A stretch of DNA of 64,000 nt from Clostridia bacterium (GCA_003246295.1 QKAS01000040.1:1-64000), one strand, 5' to 3'; shown: positions 42,310 through 50,140, numbered from the stretch's first letter. Notes: a model not told the origin generated them from the letters alone. Made by a program: numbers and translations.

Positions 42310-43028
42310 AAACAAGTCAAGCAGGGATCAATTTGATCAAGTCTTTTGAAGGTTGCAGGTTAAAAGCTTATAAACCGGTATCAACAGAAAGATACTGGAC
42401 CATTGGATATGGGCATTATGGGGCTGATGTTAAGCAAGGAATGACAATTACACAGGCACAGGCAGATTCTTTCCTTGTCTCTGATTTGAGTAAGTTTGAA
42501 GGCTATGTCAATGCTCTTGGCATACAGCTAAACCAGAATCAATTCGATGCGCTGGTATCATTTGCTTATAATTGCGGTGCAGGCAACTTAAGGTCTTTGT
42601 GTGCAAACAGAACACTTCCTCAGATTGCAGTAAAATTACTTGCTTATAATAAAGCAGGGGGAAAGGTTTTATCTGGGCTGACCAGAAGGAGAAAAGAGGA
42701 GCAGAAGCTTTTTAATTCTCCTGTAAAACAGACAGTTTCAAAAGTTCCGGTAACAGGCAGCTTAGATTATAGCCTGGTATTCAATGCAACATTTTATGCT
42801 AACAAATATCCTGACTTAAAAAGGGCAAAAATAACTACAGCAGATCAGCTTCTTAATCATTTTATTACTTATGGAATGAAGGAAGGCAGACAGGCTATTT
42901 CAACGTTCAACGTGTTGACATACAAAAATAATTATCCTGACCTGAGAAAAGAATATAAAGATAACCTTCCAGCATACTATATACATTACATCACACATGG
43001 AAAAGCGGAAGGAAGAAAAGCTATATAA
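42306..43028 (+). CDS. Phage lysozyme, GH24 family, with C-terminal repeats
   Basis: The protein is 240 residues. The GH24 domain occupies residues 1-140: catalytic Glu15 in IKSFEGCRLKAY, then YWTIGYGHYG, and LVSFAYNCGAGNL and GLTRRRKEEQKLF at the end. Two C-terminal repeats of about 45 residues (FYANKYPDLKRAK ... HFITYGMKEGRQA; YKNNYPDLRKEYK ... HYITHGKAEGRKA) are likely cell-wall-binding units. It cuts the peptidoglycan glycan strand at lysis. A terminator follows. Confidence 0.92.
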   Translation: MKTSQAGINLIKSFEGCRLKAYKPVSTERYWTIGYGHYGADVKQGMTITQAQADSFLVSDLSKFEGYVNALGIQLNQNQFDALVSFAYNCGAGNLRSLCANRTLPQIAVKLLAYNKAGGKVLSGLTRRRKEEQKLFNSPVKQTVSKVPVTGSLDYSLVFNATFYANKYPDLKRAKITTADQLLNHFITYGMKEGRQAISTFNVLTYKNNYPDLRKEYKDNLPAYYIHYITHGKAEGRKAI

Positions 43029-43034
43029 ATTTAA

Positions 43035-43083
43035 AGCCACTTTGCAAGGTTAAAATAATCAGGCAAGGTGGCTATTTTTATTT
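43035..43083 (+). terminator. Terminator after the lysis genes
   Basis: AGCCACTTTGC and GCAAGGTGGCT form an 11-bp stem with one wobble, followed by ATTTTTATTT. It ends the late operon before the accessory genes. Confidence 0.85.
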
Positions 43084-43097
43084 GTAAGGAAACTTAT

Positions 43098-43337
43098 TTA
43101 TTCAGATTCATGGATAAAGCGGTGTAGTATGCCGTCTTTGCTTGGAACGAAAGGTTTAGAATTATCATATGGATTCCCGTCCTGATCTATGTAGTGAAAA
43201 TCACCGTTGCAAGGATCGCAGTATCTGCCCCAAGCTACAGCATCCGGAATACCATCTGAGAATGCAGCACATTTATTATAATTGCCGTCATTATATAAAT
43301 TTTTACAGGTATCACATTTTGGCATACGAATCTTCAT
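43098..43337 (-). CDS. Small cysteine-rich protein
   Basis: The protein is 79 residues with a perfect AGGAGG ribosome site. The pattern CDTCKNLYNDGNYNKCAAFS, followed by DGIPDAVAWG and a GDFHY region, matches a small domain seen in many bacterial proteins, with four cysteines likely to bind zinc. It is transcribed opposite to the phage late genes, so it is probably expressed in the lysogen. Its function is unknown. Confidence 0.6.
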   Translation of the reverse strand: MKIRMPKCDTCKNLYNDGNYNKCAAFSDGIPDAVAWGRYCDPCNGDFHYIDQDGNPYDNSKPFVPSKDGILHRFIHESE

Positions 43338-43474
43338 GATTATGTCCTCCTGGGTACAGTTTTATTTGCTAATATAATGATATAGCTTTTCTAAGATAAT
43401 ATGCAATGGTAAAGTTGTAGTAAGAAAATCATACTAAGAGGTGGTCCAGTGGGAAACTTAACTAGGCTTTTTTA

Positions 43475-43503
43475 TTGATATATTTAATAACAAGGAGTAA
43501 TAT
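43475..43503 (+). promoter_or_regulatory. Independent promoter for the first accessory gene
   Basis: TTGATA (43475-43480), 17 bases, TAATAT (43498-43503). It lies 33 bases before the start at 43537, supporting expression independent of the late operon. Confidence 0.5.
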
Positions 43504-43536
43504 TATATAAAAATATGTTTTGGGGGGAAAATTCGC

Positions 43537-44613
43537 ATGGAATTTGATTATGCCGAGAGTAGTGTTTTAAAAAAATTAGGAATTGACATTATTAGTGAAG
43601 ATAGAAACTATTGGTTGGTTAGAACTAATGCGGGTCAATATTTTGATGACTTCTATTTTGACGAATATATTGGTATTGAATGGGACGAGATTATTGATAC
43701 TGAAATACTTTCTCTTGATGATATGAAAGAAAAAGTAATTGAAAGATACCCAGAAGAGTCGCACCCAGGATATATTGCAGGTCAAATTTTTAAATTTGTT
43801 CATGCTTTTAAAAAAGGCGATATTATAATTATTCCAAATAAAGACTCAAAGCGATTTGTATTTGGAACACTTTTGGAAGATGATATATATATAGAGGAAA
43901 ATGATCCAATTGATACACTTATTTTTGCCGAATGTGAAGATCAAAAAAAGTTTTTAAAGAAAAGAAGAAAGGTGCAATGGATAAAAGAGGTAAATAGGAA
44001 TAGCTTAGATACACATTTACAAACATTTATATATGCTCATAATACAATTGTTGATTTACAATCATATGCGGCATTTATAGATAGAACATTATCTGATTTT
44101 TATATAAAGGGTGATGAGGCTTTTTATACCATGAGAGTTAACAAAACAAAAGATATACCTTTTGATGATTTGGCAGATTTGTTTGTATGTAATAAAATGA
44201 CATGTGAATTTATTAATAAATATTTGCATGAAAGTTTAAAAATCGATAGAGGAGAGTTGATATATAAAATTGATGTGCAGTCAAAAGGACCAACGCAGCT
44301 TTCAGGACCAATTAAAAAAATTGTTGTATTTGGAACGATTATGATGTTCATATGTGGGGGTAGCATAAAGATAAATTTAAGCGATGGTTTTGAAGTGAGT
44401 TCAGGAGGCTTAATCAGTGTTATTAATTGTGCTGTGAATGCGTATGATACAATTGAAACACATAGAGAAAATGATGAACAGTCAGAGATGGCATTAGATT
44501 ATGAAAAATTACAAGAACAATATAAAAAATGCCAAGAGCAATTACAACTCTCGGCACCCACAATTAATGATGTAGAAATAGAAATAGAAACTAGTGTGGA
44601 CCAGCAACCGTAA
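43537..44613 (+). CDS. Unrecognised accessory protein, possible defence effector
   Basis: The protein is 358 residues with GGGGGGAAA upstream. The first 120 residues (YWLVRTNAGQYFDDFY, GIEWDEI, then AGQIFKFVHAFKKGDIIIIP) resemble the N-terminal module of some restriction-type and anti-phage proteins, in which xWLVRxxxGxYxDEF and GDxIIIP recur. A middle alpha/beta part and a hydrophobic stretch (IVVFGTIMMFICGGSI, about 268-285), possibly a membrane helix, follow, then a coiled C-terminus. It is AT-rich compared with the rest of the prophage, consistent with later acquisition. The defence role is an inference. Confidence 0.55.
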   Translation: MEFDYAESSVLKKLGIDIISEDRNYWLVRTNAGQYFDDFYFDEYIGIEWDEIIDTEILSLDDMKEKVIERYPEESHPGYIAGQIFKFVHAFKKGDIIIIPNKDSKRFVFGTLLEDDIYIEENDPIDTLIFAECEDQKKFLKKRRKVQWIKEVNRNSLDTHLQTFIYAHNTIVDLQSYAAFIDRTLSDFYIKGDEAFYTMRVNKTKDIPFDDLADLFVCNKMTCEFINKYLHESLKIDRGELIYKIDVQSKGPTQLSGPIKKIVVFGTIMMFICGGSIKINLSDGFEVSSGGLISVINCAVNAYDTIETHRENDEQSEMALDYEKLQEQYKKCQEQLQLSAPTINDVEIEIETSVDQQP

Positions 44614-44791
44614 ACAAAGAAAAACAAATTATAATACTTACAACTAAACTCAACATGTCATTAATATATAATATATTGAAGAAGGTTTTATTTTTCAATA
44701 TACATCTAAATATAGTGTGTCTAATTATCAAAAAAAGTAAACCAATTAAGAAACAATATATTCCAATTATACTAAATAAATTTATTAACAT
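44591..44791 (-). CDS. Possible small two-helix membrane protein
   Basis: About 66 residues from ATG 44791 with GAGGTGAG upstream. Two hydrophobic segments (LFSIIGIYCFLIGLLFLII; MLSLVVSIIICFSLFTVAG) flank a basic loop. It is convergent with, and overlaps the end of, the preceding gene by 23 bases. AT-rich DNA can give such ORFs by chance; the ribosome site is the main support. It could be a toxin-like or regulatory membrane peptide. Confidence 0.4.
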   Translation of the reverse strand: MLINLFSIIGIYCFLIGLLFLIIRHTIFRCILKNKTFFNILYINDMLSLVVSIIICFSLFTVAGPH

Positions 44792-44904
44792 ATCATTTCT
44801 CACCTCACTTTTATTAAATAAAATATAATACTAAATGCTATAAAATTCAAGCGGTAAAATGTTAACAATTTATTGCAGAATAGTTTAATTTTTTATTTAT
44901 CTAT

Positions 44905-44933
44905 TTGAACATACTTTTACTAAGAGGTATTAT
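44905..44933 (+). promoter_or_regulatory. Promoter of the second accessory gene
   Basis: TTGAAC (44905-44910), 17 bases, TATTAT (44928-44933), 41 bases before the start. Shows that this gene is transcribed on its own. Confidence 0.6.
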
Positions 44934-44973
44934 TATACTGTAAATCACTAATAACTCAATAATAGGTGAAAAA

Positions 44974-46194
44974 ATGAATTTATTTAATTTTATAAAAACA
45001 AATGTTTATAAATATAGCCAGCGACTTAAGCATTCAAAATGGTTTGTGCTAGATTTAGAAACTCGTAGAAAGCTAACAAAAAGGAGTATTAAATCTATAA
45101 ATAAATGCAATAGTTGGCTTGTTATAAGAAGAATATTGCGAAATTGTAAAAGATTGATTATTGAGATTACAAAATATTGGTATATAGTTATTGCTGTGAT
45201 GGGTATAAGTATAATAATAATATTGCTTGGATTGTATTTTAATGTTTACACTTCGTGGAGAAGAGGACTTTGGGATTTGCGTACATTCTTAATGTCTTCG
45301 ATAGTCATTGTGATTTTTAATAATGTGATAAAAAGTGAAGCAGATAGGCATAAAAAACTAATAGTTCAACATAGCAAGTACACGAATTTTATTTATGAAG
45401 AAACAAAATTTATAAATAGTCTGCTAAGTATATTTGGTTTTTATTGTAATATTGATCCACTATTATCATCCAATAGACATAATCTGTTTATAAATTCAAT
45501 TGATGCATTAAAAATAGGACTAAGTTATTCAGCACTAACTACTCCACCTAACTATATTGAAATACCAGAATACTATACCCGAGAAATATATATTAAATTT
45601 CTGTGTAAAAATAATATCGAAATAATAAAAAATACTAAAAAATATTTTGAAGAAAAGCTTTTGGTAAATGTAAGCGAGACTACATTTCTTTTAGGAAAAT
45701 GCGATGAAGCAATTGAAAAATGCAACGAAATACTATATACAGTAGATATTTTAGATGAAGGTGTTTTTGAATGTATTATGCTAGACTGGATTACGAGTTT
45801 ATCATCAATAAGTTTTTTAATATGCGCAGTAATGAGAAGACCTTGGAGAGCAGAAAAAGATTATAAAATTAAACGTGAAATTGATGCAATTCTCTCTACA
45901 CAAAAGTTTACCTATGAAATTTTTGGAGATGTAAATCGCGAAATTTCAAATAGAGGGTTTCAATATAGAATTGAAAGACTATCAATGAAAAGAGGAGTAA
46001 TAAAAGAAATGTCAAATACAATTTCTTATGATGAAGAAATTGTATTTAGAAACTTTCTGGCTTCTTATTTTCATAATAGGTATAAGTTAGTAATATTCTT
46101 TGAAGGATTTGAGGAATATGAAAATACATTTTCAATTGATTTGTTTTGGTACTATTCATTAATTCACGACAATAAAATAGAAATAGGACCTTAA
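44974..46194 (+). CDS. Unrecognised two-helix membrane protein
   Basis: The protein is 406 residues. A basic N-terminus (1-65) precedes two transmembrane helices (about 68-92 IVIAVMGISIIIILLGLYF; about 103-120 FLMSSIVIVIFNNVI). A large cytoplasmic helical domain follows with no motif I recognise. Lys, Ile and Asn are abundant and the DNA is very AT-rich. It lies between the lysis genes and attR, the usual place of lysogen-expressed accessory genes. Superinfection exclusion or abortive infection is possible but unproven. Confidence 0.5.
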   Translation: MNLFNFIKTNVYKYSQRLKHSKWFVLDLETRRKLTKRSIKSINKCNSWLVIRRILRNCKRLIIEITKYWYIVIAVMGISIIIILLGLYFNVYTSWRRGLWDLRTFLMSSIVIVIFNNVIKSEADRHKKLIVQHSKYTNFIYEETKFINSLLSIFGFYCNIDPLLSSNRHNLFINSIDALKIGLSYSALTTPPNYIEIPEYYTREIYIKFLCKNNIEIIKNTKKYFEEKLLVNVSETTFLLGKCDEAIEKCNEILYTVDILDEGVFECIMLDWITSLSSISFLICAVMRRPWRAEKDYKIKREIDAILSTQKFTYEIFGDVNREISNRGFQYRIERLSMKRGVIKEMSNTISYDEEIVFRNFLASYFHNRYKLVIFFEGFEEYENTFSIDLFWYYSLIHDNKIEIGP

Positions 46195-46195
46195 G

Positions 46196-46435
46196 ATGCT
46201 TAAGATAAATCAAGAAGTATATATAATAAGTTCTACGCAAATCGAGAAAGCAGTTATCACATCCAGGCAAGGTGACTTCTACACGATCATAGAGATCAAG
46301 ACAGGAAGTTGTTACCGTGTCCGGCGGAGCAGACTATACGCCACACTGGAAGAAGCTACACAGGATCCATATTACCGACCACCGAAAATGCGCTCAAATA
46401 ACATTATGCATCCTCATTTATATGAACTGATGTAA
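46196..46435 (+). CDS. Small SH3/KOW-like protein at the right prophage edge
   Basis: The protein is 79 residues. Its start is one base after the stop of the previous gene. The sequence VYIISSTQIEKAVITSRQGD, then FYTIIEIKTGSCYRVRRSR suggests a small beta-barrel. Base composition is clearly richer in G and C than the accessory block to its left, so it probably belongs to the original phage right end. It ends three bases before the arm repeats. The function is unknown; a DNA-binding role in integration is possible. Confidence 0.5.
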   Translation: MLKINQEVYIISSTQIEKAVITSRQGDFYTIIEIKTGSCYRVRRSRLYATLEEATQDPYYRPPKMRSNNIMHPHLYELM

Positions 46436-46438
46436 GGT

Positions 46439-46468
46439 ATGCAACACGAAATGCAACACGAAATGCAA
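46439..46468 (+). repeat. Tandem 12-bp repeats, probable integrase arm sites (right)
   Basis: ATGCAACACGAA starts at 46439 and 46451, with a half copy at 46463. Identical in sequence and orientation to the left-end repeats at 6727-6762. They lie about 37 bases from the attR core. Confidence 0.7.
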
Positions 46469-46504
46469 GAATGCCCATTTTATGCGGACTGTAGTTCGTA
46501 TCAT

Positions 46505-46533
46505 GCAAGTTCGAATCTTGTCACTCCGATTAC
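46505..46533 (+). repeat. attR core (29-bp direct repeat)
   Basis: Identical to 6600-6628. It corresponds to the 3' end of tRNA-Pro but is not preceded by a tRNA body; the phage right end joins here. Confidence 0.9.
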
Positions 46534-46541
46534 AGAGAAAA

Positions 46542-46583
46542 CCCAGTATTTACGCAAAACCGCGTAAATACTGGGCTTTTTTC
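46542..46583 (+). terminator. Original tRNA-Pro terminator, now beyond attR
   Basis: CCCAGTATTTACG (46542-46554) and CGTAAATACTGGG (46563-46575) form a perfect 13-bp stem followed by CTTTTTTC. The near copy at 6635-6677 has a mismatched inner stem, which suggests that the perfect one is the ancestral host terminator. Confidence 0.75.
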
Positions 46584-46610
46584 ATGTTATGAATTTTTGA
46601 TAAAAGAATA

Positions 46611-46681
46611 AGCAGATAACGGGAATCGAACCCGCCTTTCCAGCTTGGGAAGCTGGCATTCTACCGATGAACTATATCTGC
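46611..46681 (-). tRNA. tRNA-Gly(CCC)
   Basis: Read on the minus strand: acceptor GCAGATA with TATCTGC, D arm with CATCGGTAGAAT, anticodon stem CCAGC/GCTGG with loop TTCCCAA (anticodon CCC), T arm GGCGGGTTCGATTCCCG, and discriminator T. The cloverleaf is complete; CCA is not encoded. It is a host gene. Confidence 0.92.
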
Positions 46682-46855
46682 ATGTAAGTATTATAACATA
46701 ACATCAAAGGAATATGAGAAAATAAGTTTTAAATTATTTAGATATATAATTTTCCTGACGCCGCGTCTTAGAAACATAAAAACGTTATTTAATGAAAAGT
46801 GTTATCATGATATAGTATGATTAATAAAAATGATTCGGAATTTATAAGGGGAAAT

Positions 46856-47479
46856 ATGGGAAAACAGAATGTAAAATCAGCCAAATTGATGAAAGTTTTG
46901 CAAGATATTGTTAGGAATCTGTACAATGAACAAGCAGAAGAAATCATAAAAAGAGCTTTTGAGATAAACCAGAATCTCTGTGAAGAAAATTCAAACCAAC
47001 CTAAAAAGGTATTAATGCATACAAGAGACAAGATATATCCTTCCATTTCCTTTTACAAGGCAGTTCTGGAAATTACAGAAAATAAAGAAGATGCATATCA
47101 TTTAATAGCAGATTGCTTTAATCGTCAAGCAAAAAGTGCAAATCAGTTTCTTAGAATTCTTTGTAAAATACCATATATATACAAACTGGTTCCACTGGCT
47201 ATGGCTAAAATTATACGTGTTGTTTTTGGTGAGAAATCAGGTTTTAATATGATTAATTATCCGATTGAAAAAGGGAAGTGTCATATTGATATGATAGAAT
47301 GCCCTTATTTTAGCAACTGCATAAAATATGGATGTCCGGAACTTGGAACAGCATTTTGTGATTCTGATGATATTTCGTATGGAAATATGCATCCGAAATT
47401 GTTTTGGGGAAGAACGAAGACACTTGCAAGAGGAAATGAATGTTGTGATTTTATACTAGAAATCAGAAACAGAGCATAA
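46856..47479 (+). CDS. L-2-amino-thiazoline-4-carboxylic acid hydrolase family protein
   Basis: About 207 residues from ATG 46856, which follows AAGGGG; a longer frame begins at 46817 without a clear site. The family hallmarks YPSISFYKAVLEI, CPYFSNCIKYGCPEL, FCDSDDISYGNMHPKLFWGR and RGNECCDF are present. In the founder enzyme the reaction opens D,L-ATC to S-carbamoyl cysteine, but in gut Firmicutes the natural substrate is uncertain. It is probably monocistronic. Confidence 0.8.
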   Translation: MGKQNVKSAKLMKVLQDIVRNLYNEQAEEIIKRAFEINQNLCEENSNQPKKVLMHTRDKIYPSISFYKAVLEITENKEDAYHLIADCFNRQAKSANQFLRILCKIPYIYKLVPLAMAKIIRVVFGEKSGFNMINYPIEKGKCHIDMIECPYFSNCIKYGCPELGTAFCDSDDISYGNMHPKLFWGRTKTLARGNECCDFILEIRNRA

Positions 47480-47547
47480 TATTGGTAGCTAATAAAACAA
47501 TATGGTAAAATAAATACAACGTATAATTCGTTATGGGGGTGCTTATA

Positions 47548-47985
47548 GTGAGTAGAAAAGAAGAAGCGATTAAAGTTTTTCAAGGTGGGTTTAATTGTAG
47601 TCAGGCGGTACTTAGCGTTTTTACGGATGAGCTGTCTATCGACAAGGAAATGGCTTTAAAAATAGCAACGGGATTTGGTGGTGGCGCAAGAAATGGAGAA
47701 CTGTGCGGTGCGGTATCCGGTGCATTAATGGTTCTTGGTTTGAAAAATGGTCACTATATACAAGGAGATGTGAAAGGAAAAGAACAAGCTTATAAATTAG
47801 CAAAAGAGTTTACGGATAGATTTAGAGAACAACAAGGAAACATTGTATGTAAAGAATTATTAGGATATGATCTGTCAAATCCAGATGACTATAAGCTTCT
47901 TGCTGATAAAGGTATATTTAAAACAGAATGCCCAAAATTCATAGAATGTGCAATTGAAGTATTGGAGTCGATGCTATCTCTATAA
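47548..47985 (+). CDS. C-GCAxxG-C-C family redox protein
   Basis: About 145 residues from GTG 47548 (GGGGGTG upstream). The family pattern is plain: FNCSQAVLSVF near the start, GFGGGARNGELCGAVSGALM (the GxCGAxxG motif), then NIVCKELLGYDLS and ECPKFIECAIEVLE. Conserved cysteines probably perform redox or metal-binding functions; no specific reaction is known. Confidence 0.8.
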   Translation: MSRKEEAIKVFQGGFNCSQAVLSVFTDELSIDKEMALKIATGFGGGARNGELCGAVSGALMVLGLKNGHYIQGDVKGKEQAYKLAKEFTDRFREQQGNIVCKELLGYDLSNPDDYKLLADKGIFKTECPKFIECAIEVLESMLSL

Positions 47986-48050
47986 AGTATTATTTTGCTT
48001 TCGAATGATAAAGAATCATAAGAAGTAGCGTTGGGATGGTGATTGCTATA

Positions 48051-48224
48051 ATGTCAAGGAAATTAAAATCTGGTTATTACAAAATAAATGCTTCAAATGC
48101 ATATAAACGTCCAGGTAGGGTGAGGGGATGTCTTGTTACTATTCTAAAAATAATAGCAGTCGTCATAATCATTTTATTGTTGGGATATCTTCGCCAGACA
48201 GGAATTTTCTGGCCATTGTTTTGA
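48051..48224 (+). CDS. Small single-pass membrane protein
   Basis: About 57 residues from ATG 48051 (GGGATGGTGA upstream). A basic N-terminus is followed by a helix (CLVTILKIIAVVIIILLLGY) and a short tail. There is no family; it may be a real small gene or remnant DNA. Confidence 0.4.
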   Translation: MSRKLKSGYYKINASNAYKRPGRVRGCLVTILKIIAVVIIILLLGYLRQTGIFWPLF

Positions 48225-48334
48225 AAAGGAAATTGAAAGTGATGCAAAAATGTGGCCTGATAAAAGAAGCAGAACATATTGATTATGAGTGGCATGACGG
48301 AAAAATGAAACGCGACTGGAATATAGAATGCTGA
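48224..48334 (+). pseudogene. Remnant of a GNAT acetyltransferase C-terminus
   Basis: The frame reads KRKLKVMQKCGLIKEAEHID, then YEWHDGKMK, matching the C-terminal helix and strand of RimJ/RimL-like GNAT enzymes (VMxKxGF, then a HDGKxKD ending). The normal end is altered and no N-terminal part lies upstream, where another frame holds a membrane peptide. It is a decayed fragment. Confidence 0.5.
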
Positions 48335-48390
48335 GAAGAGAGTGGAAACAAAGTATATAAGTATTATGGAAAATAATAGGGAGTATTCGT

Positions 48391-49008
48391 ATGAAACATT
48401 TTATTTTTGATCTGGATGGAACCTTAATAGATACAGAACGTGCAGTATTAAATACTTGGAGAAAAACACTTTCACAATATGGATATGAATTTTTGACAGA
48501 AGATTTAAAATGTGTACTAGGTGTAACTTCAGAAATTGGATTACAGAGATTGTATGTGGAAGCAGATGAGAATTATATGAACCTCTGGCAGCAGAACTAT
48601 GCCAACCACGCTAAAGATACGGATTATTTTGCCGGAACCAAAGAAATGTTACTGCAATTAAAACAAAAAGGGTGTACGGTAGGAGCGGTTTCTTCGAGAT
48701 GTAAAAAAGAATATATAGATTTTTTCTCTGATTTTGACTTTGAGGAAATATTTGATGCGGTTGTATTAGAAGATGATACACAATCGCACAAACCAAATCC
48801 AGAACCACTATTAAAATATCTTGAAATCATGCAGGTAGACAAAAATGATAGTATTTATATTGGAGATATGCCAGGGGATATAGAATGTGCCAATCGTGCA
48901 GGTGTCATTTCAGGTCTGGTTACATGGAATCGCTCGGGTGTCAAATGTAAGGATGCAAAGCTTATCTTTGAAACACCAGAGGAAGTGACGGTTTTGGCTG
49001 AAGCTTAA
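48391..49008 (+). CDS. HAD family hydrolase, phosphoglycolate phosphatase-like
   Basis: The protein is 205 residues. Motif I FDLDGTLIDTE (nucleophile Asp6), a small alpha cap (about 15-80), motif II VSSRCK, motif III Lys in HKPNPEP and motif IV YIGDMPGDIECANRAG are all present. It removes phosphate from a small metabolite; the substrate is not predictable. Confidence 0.85.
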   Translation: MKHFIFDLDGTLIDTERAVLNTWRKTLSQYGYEFLTEDLKCVLGVTSEIGLQRLYVEADENYMNLWQQNYANHAKDTDYFAGTKEMLLQLKQKGCTVGAVSSRCKKEYIDFFSDFDFEEIFDAVVLEDDTQSHKPNPEPLLKYLEIMQVDKNDSIYIGDMPGDIECANRAGVISGLVTWNRSGVKCKDAKLIFETPEEVTVLAEA

Positions 49009-49075
49009 GCATCAAGTATGTAACATGAGAGTTTTGAACATATTTATATCATAGAAACATGATTGGTGGAGAACT

Positions 49076-49906
49076 ATGAAGCATTTAATTCGACTGACGG
49101 ACTACAAAGCAAGTGATGTTTTTGAAATTTTCACATTATCAGAACAAGTAATGCAAGGAAATTATAATAATGCATTAAAAGGAAAGAGTATTGTTTTATT
49201 TTTTCCAACAACCAGTGTCAGAACGAGAATCGCATTTGAAAAAGGAATTTATCTGATGGGTGGGCAGTCTATTTTATTTCCACCAGAAACTCTGGATAAA
49301 AAAGAATCATTAAAAGATGTGTGTGGATATTTAAATCAATGGGTGGATCTTATTATCGTCAGACATAACAAGATTGAAGTACTAGAAGAAATGGCAAAGT
49401 ATTCAACAGTTCCAATCGTGAATGCTATGACGGATTGTAATCATCCCTGCGAAGTACTCAGTGACATGTTTTCATTTTCAAAAATCAGAAAAGATTTTAT
49501 AAAAGACAAGTATTTATTTTGTGGTACGCGTGGAAATATCGGACTGGCTTGGAAAGAGGCCTCTGAAGTTATGGGATTTGAGCTTGAGCAGTGTTGTGCA
49601 AAAGGTTATGAAATAGATGGATTGGTAACATATAACAACATAATGGAAGCTATTAGTGGAAAAGACATAGTATGCACAGACTCTCTGCCTAAGAATTCAC
49701 TGGAGGAATTTAAACAGTGTCAGGTTACAAAACCGGCAATGGAAGCAGCAAATAAAGGGGCGGTGCTAAATCCCTGCCCACCATTTTACCGTGGAGAGGA
49801 AGTAACAGAGGAAGTCATAGAATCAGAGTTTTTTGTGGGTTATGCATTTAAGAAGTATTTATTGGATGTTCAACAGGCAATTATGCTGTATTGTCTGATG
49901 GATTAA
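49076..49906 (+). CDS. Atypical ornithine/aspartate carbamoyltransferase family protein
   Basis: The protein is 276 residues, shorter than usual (about 310-335). Carbamoyl-phosphate site SVRTR (equivalent of SxRT) and NHPCEVLSD (HPCQ in ornithine enzymes) are present. The C-terminal active loop reads NPCPPFYRGEEVTEEVI, where ornithine enzymes have HCLPxxRGEEV: the Cys and last Pro remain, but the histidine is Pro. A shorter second domain suggests a different amine substrate or loss of activity. There are no arginine genes adjacent. Confidence 0.75.
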   Translation: MKHLIRLTDYKASDVFEIFTLSEQVMQGNYNNALKGKSIVLFFPTTSVRTRIAFEKGIYLMGGQSILFPPETLDKKESLKDVCGYLNQWVDLIIVRHNKIEVLEEMAKYSTVPIVNAMTDCNHPCEVLSDMFSFSKIRKDFIKDKYLFCGTRGNIGLAWKEASEVMGFELEQCCAKGYEIDGLVTYNNIMEAISGKDIVCTDSLPKNSLEEFKQCQVTKPAMEAANKGAVLNPCPPFYRGEEVTEEVIESEFFVGYAFKKYLLDVQQAIMLYCLMD

Positions 49907-49927
49907 GATAATTAAGGAGAAAATCTT

Positions 49928-50140
49928 ATGGGTCGATTATGGAATTTGCTTTTTGGGTGGGAAGAAGTGCTGGTTACACCGGATATGAACCAGTACATGA
50001 AGATGAAAAATGAATTGGAAAATAAAGGAATTCGAACTCAGTCAGAATTTATAAATAATGCATCAAGCCATAGAGGCATTGGCACCCTGAATAATGTAGG
50101 AATGTACTATCTCTATGTAAAAAAAGAGAAAGCCCAGTAA
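49928..50140 (+). CDS. DUF2007-like small protein
   Basis: The protein is 70 residues with AAGGAG upstream. The sequence pattern (VLVTPDMNQYMKMKNELENK, GIRTQSEF, MYYLYVKKE) fits the ferredoxin-like DUF2007 group, sometimes described as putative signal-transducing proteins. The terminator begins inside its final codons. Confidence 0.55.
   Translation: MGRLWNLLFGWEEVLVTPDMNQYMKMKNELENKGIRTQSEFINNASSHRGIGTLNNVGMYYLYVKKEKAQ

Larger units (their letters stand above)
6600..46533. mobile_element. Temperate, probably podovirus-like prophage of about 40 kb
   Basis: The element runs between two 29-bp direct repeats of the tRNA-Pro 3' end. It has the integrase at the left edge, a lysogeny switch, recombination and replication genes, terminase-portal-capsid and lysis genes, and an accessory block at the right edge. 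The major capsid is of the N4-gp56 type. There is no recognisable tape measure, tail tube or sheath, while a beta-propeller-like protein and a very large ejection-type protein are present, so a short-tailed virion is inferred. All core modules are intact, with no obvious frameshift, so it may be inducible. No excisionase was recognised. Confidence 0.93.

Noticed and set aside
46439..46533. Second tRNA-Pro gene at the right prophage end
   Set aside because: Only the 3' 25 bases of the tRNA are present; no D arm or anticodon arm precedes them. It is the attR core.
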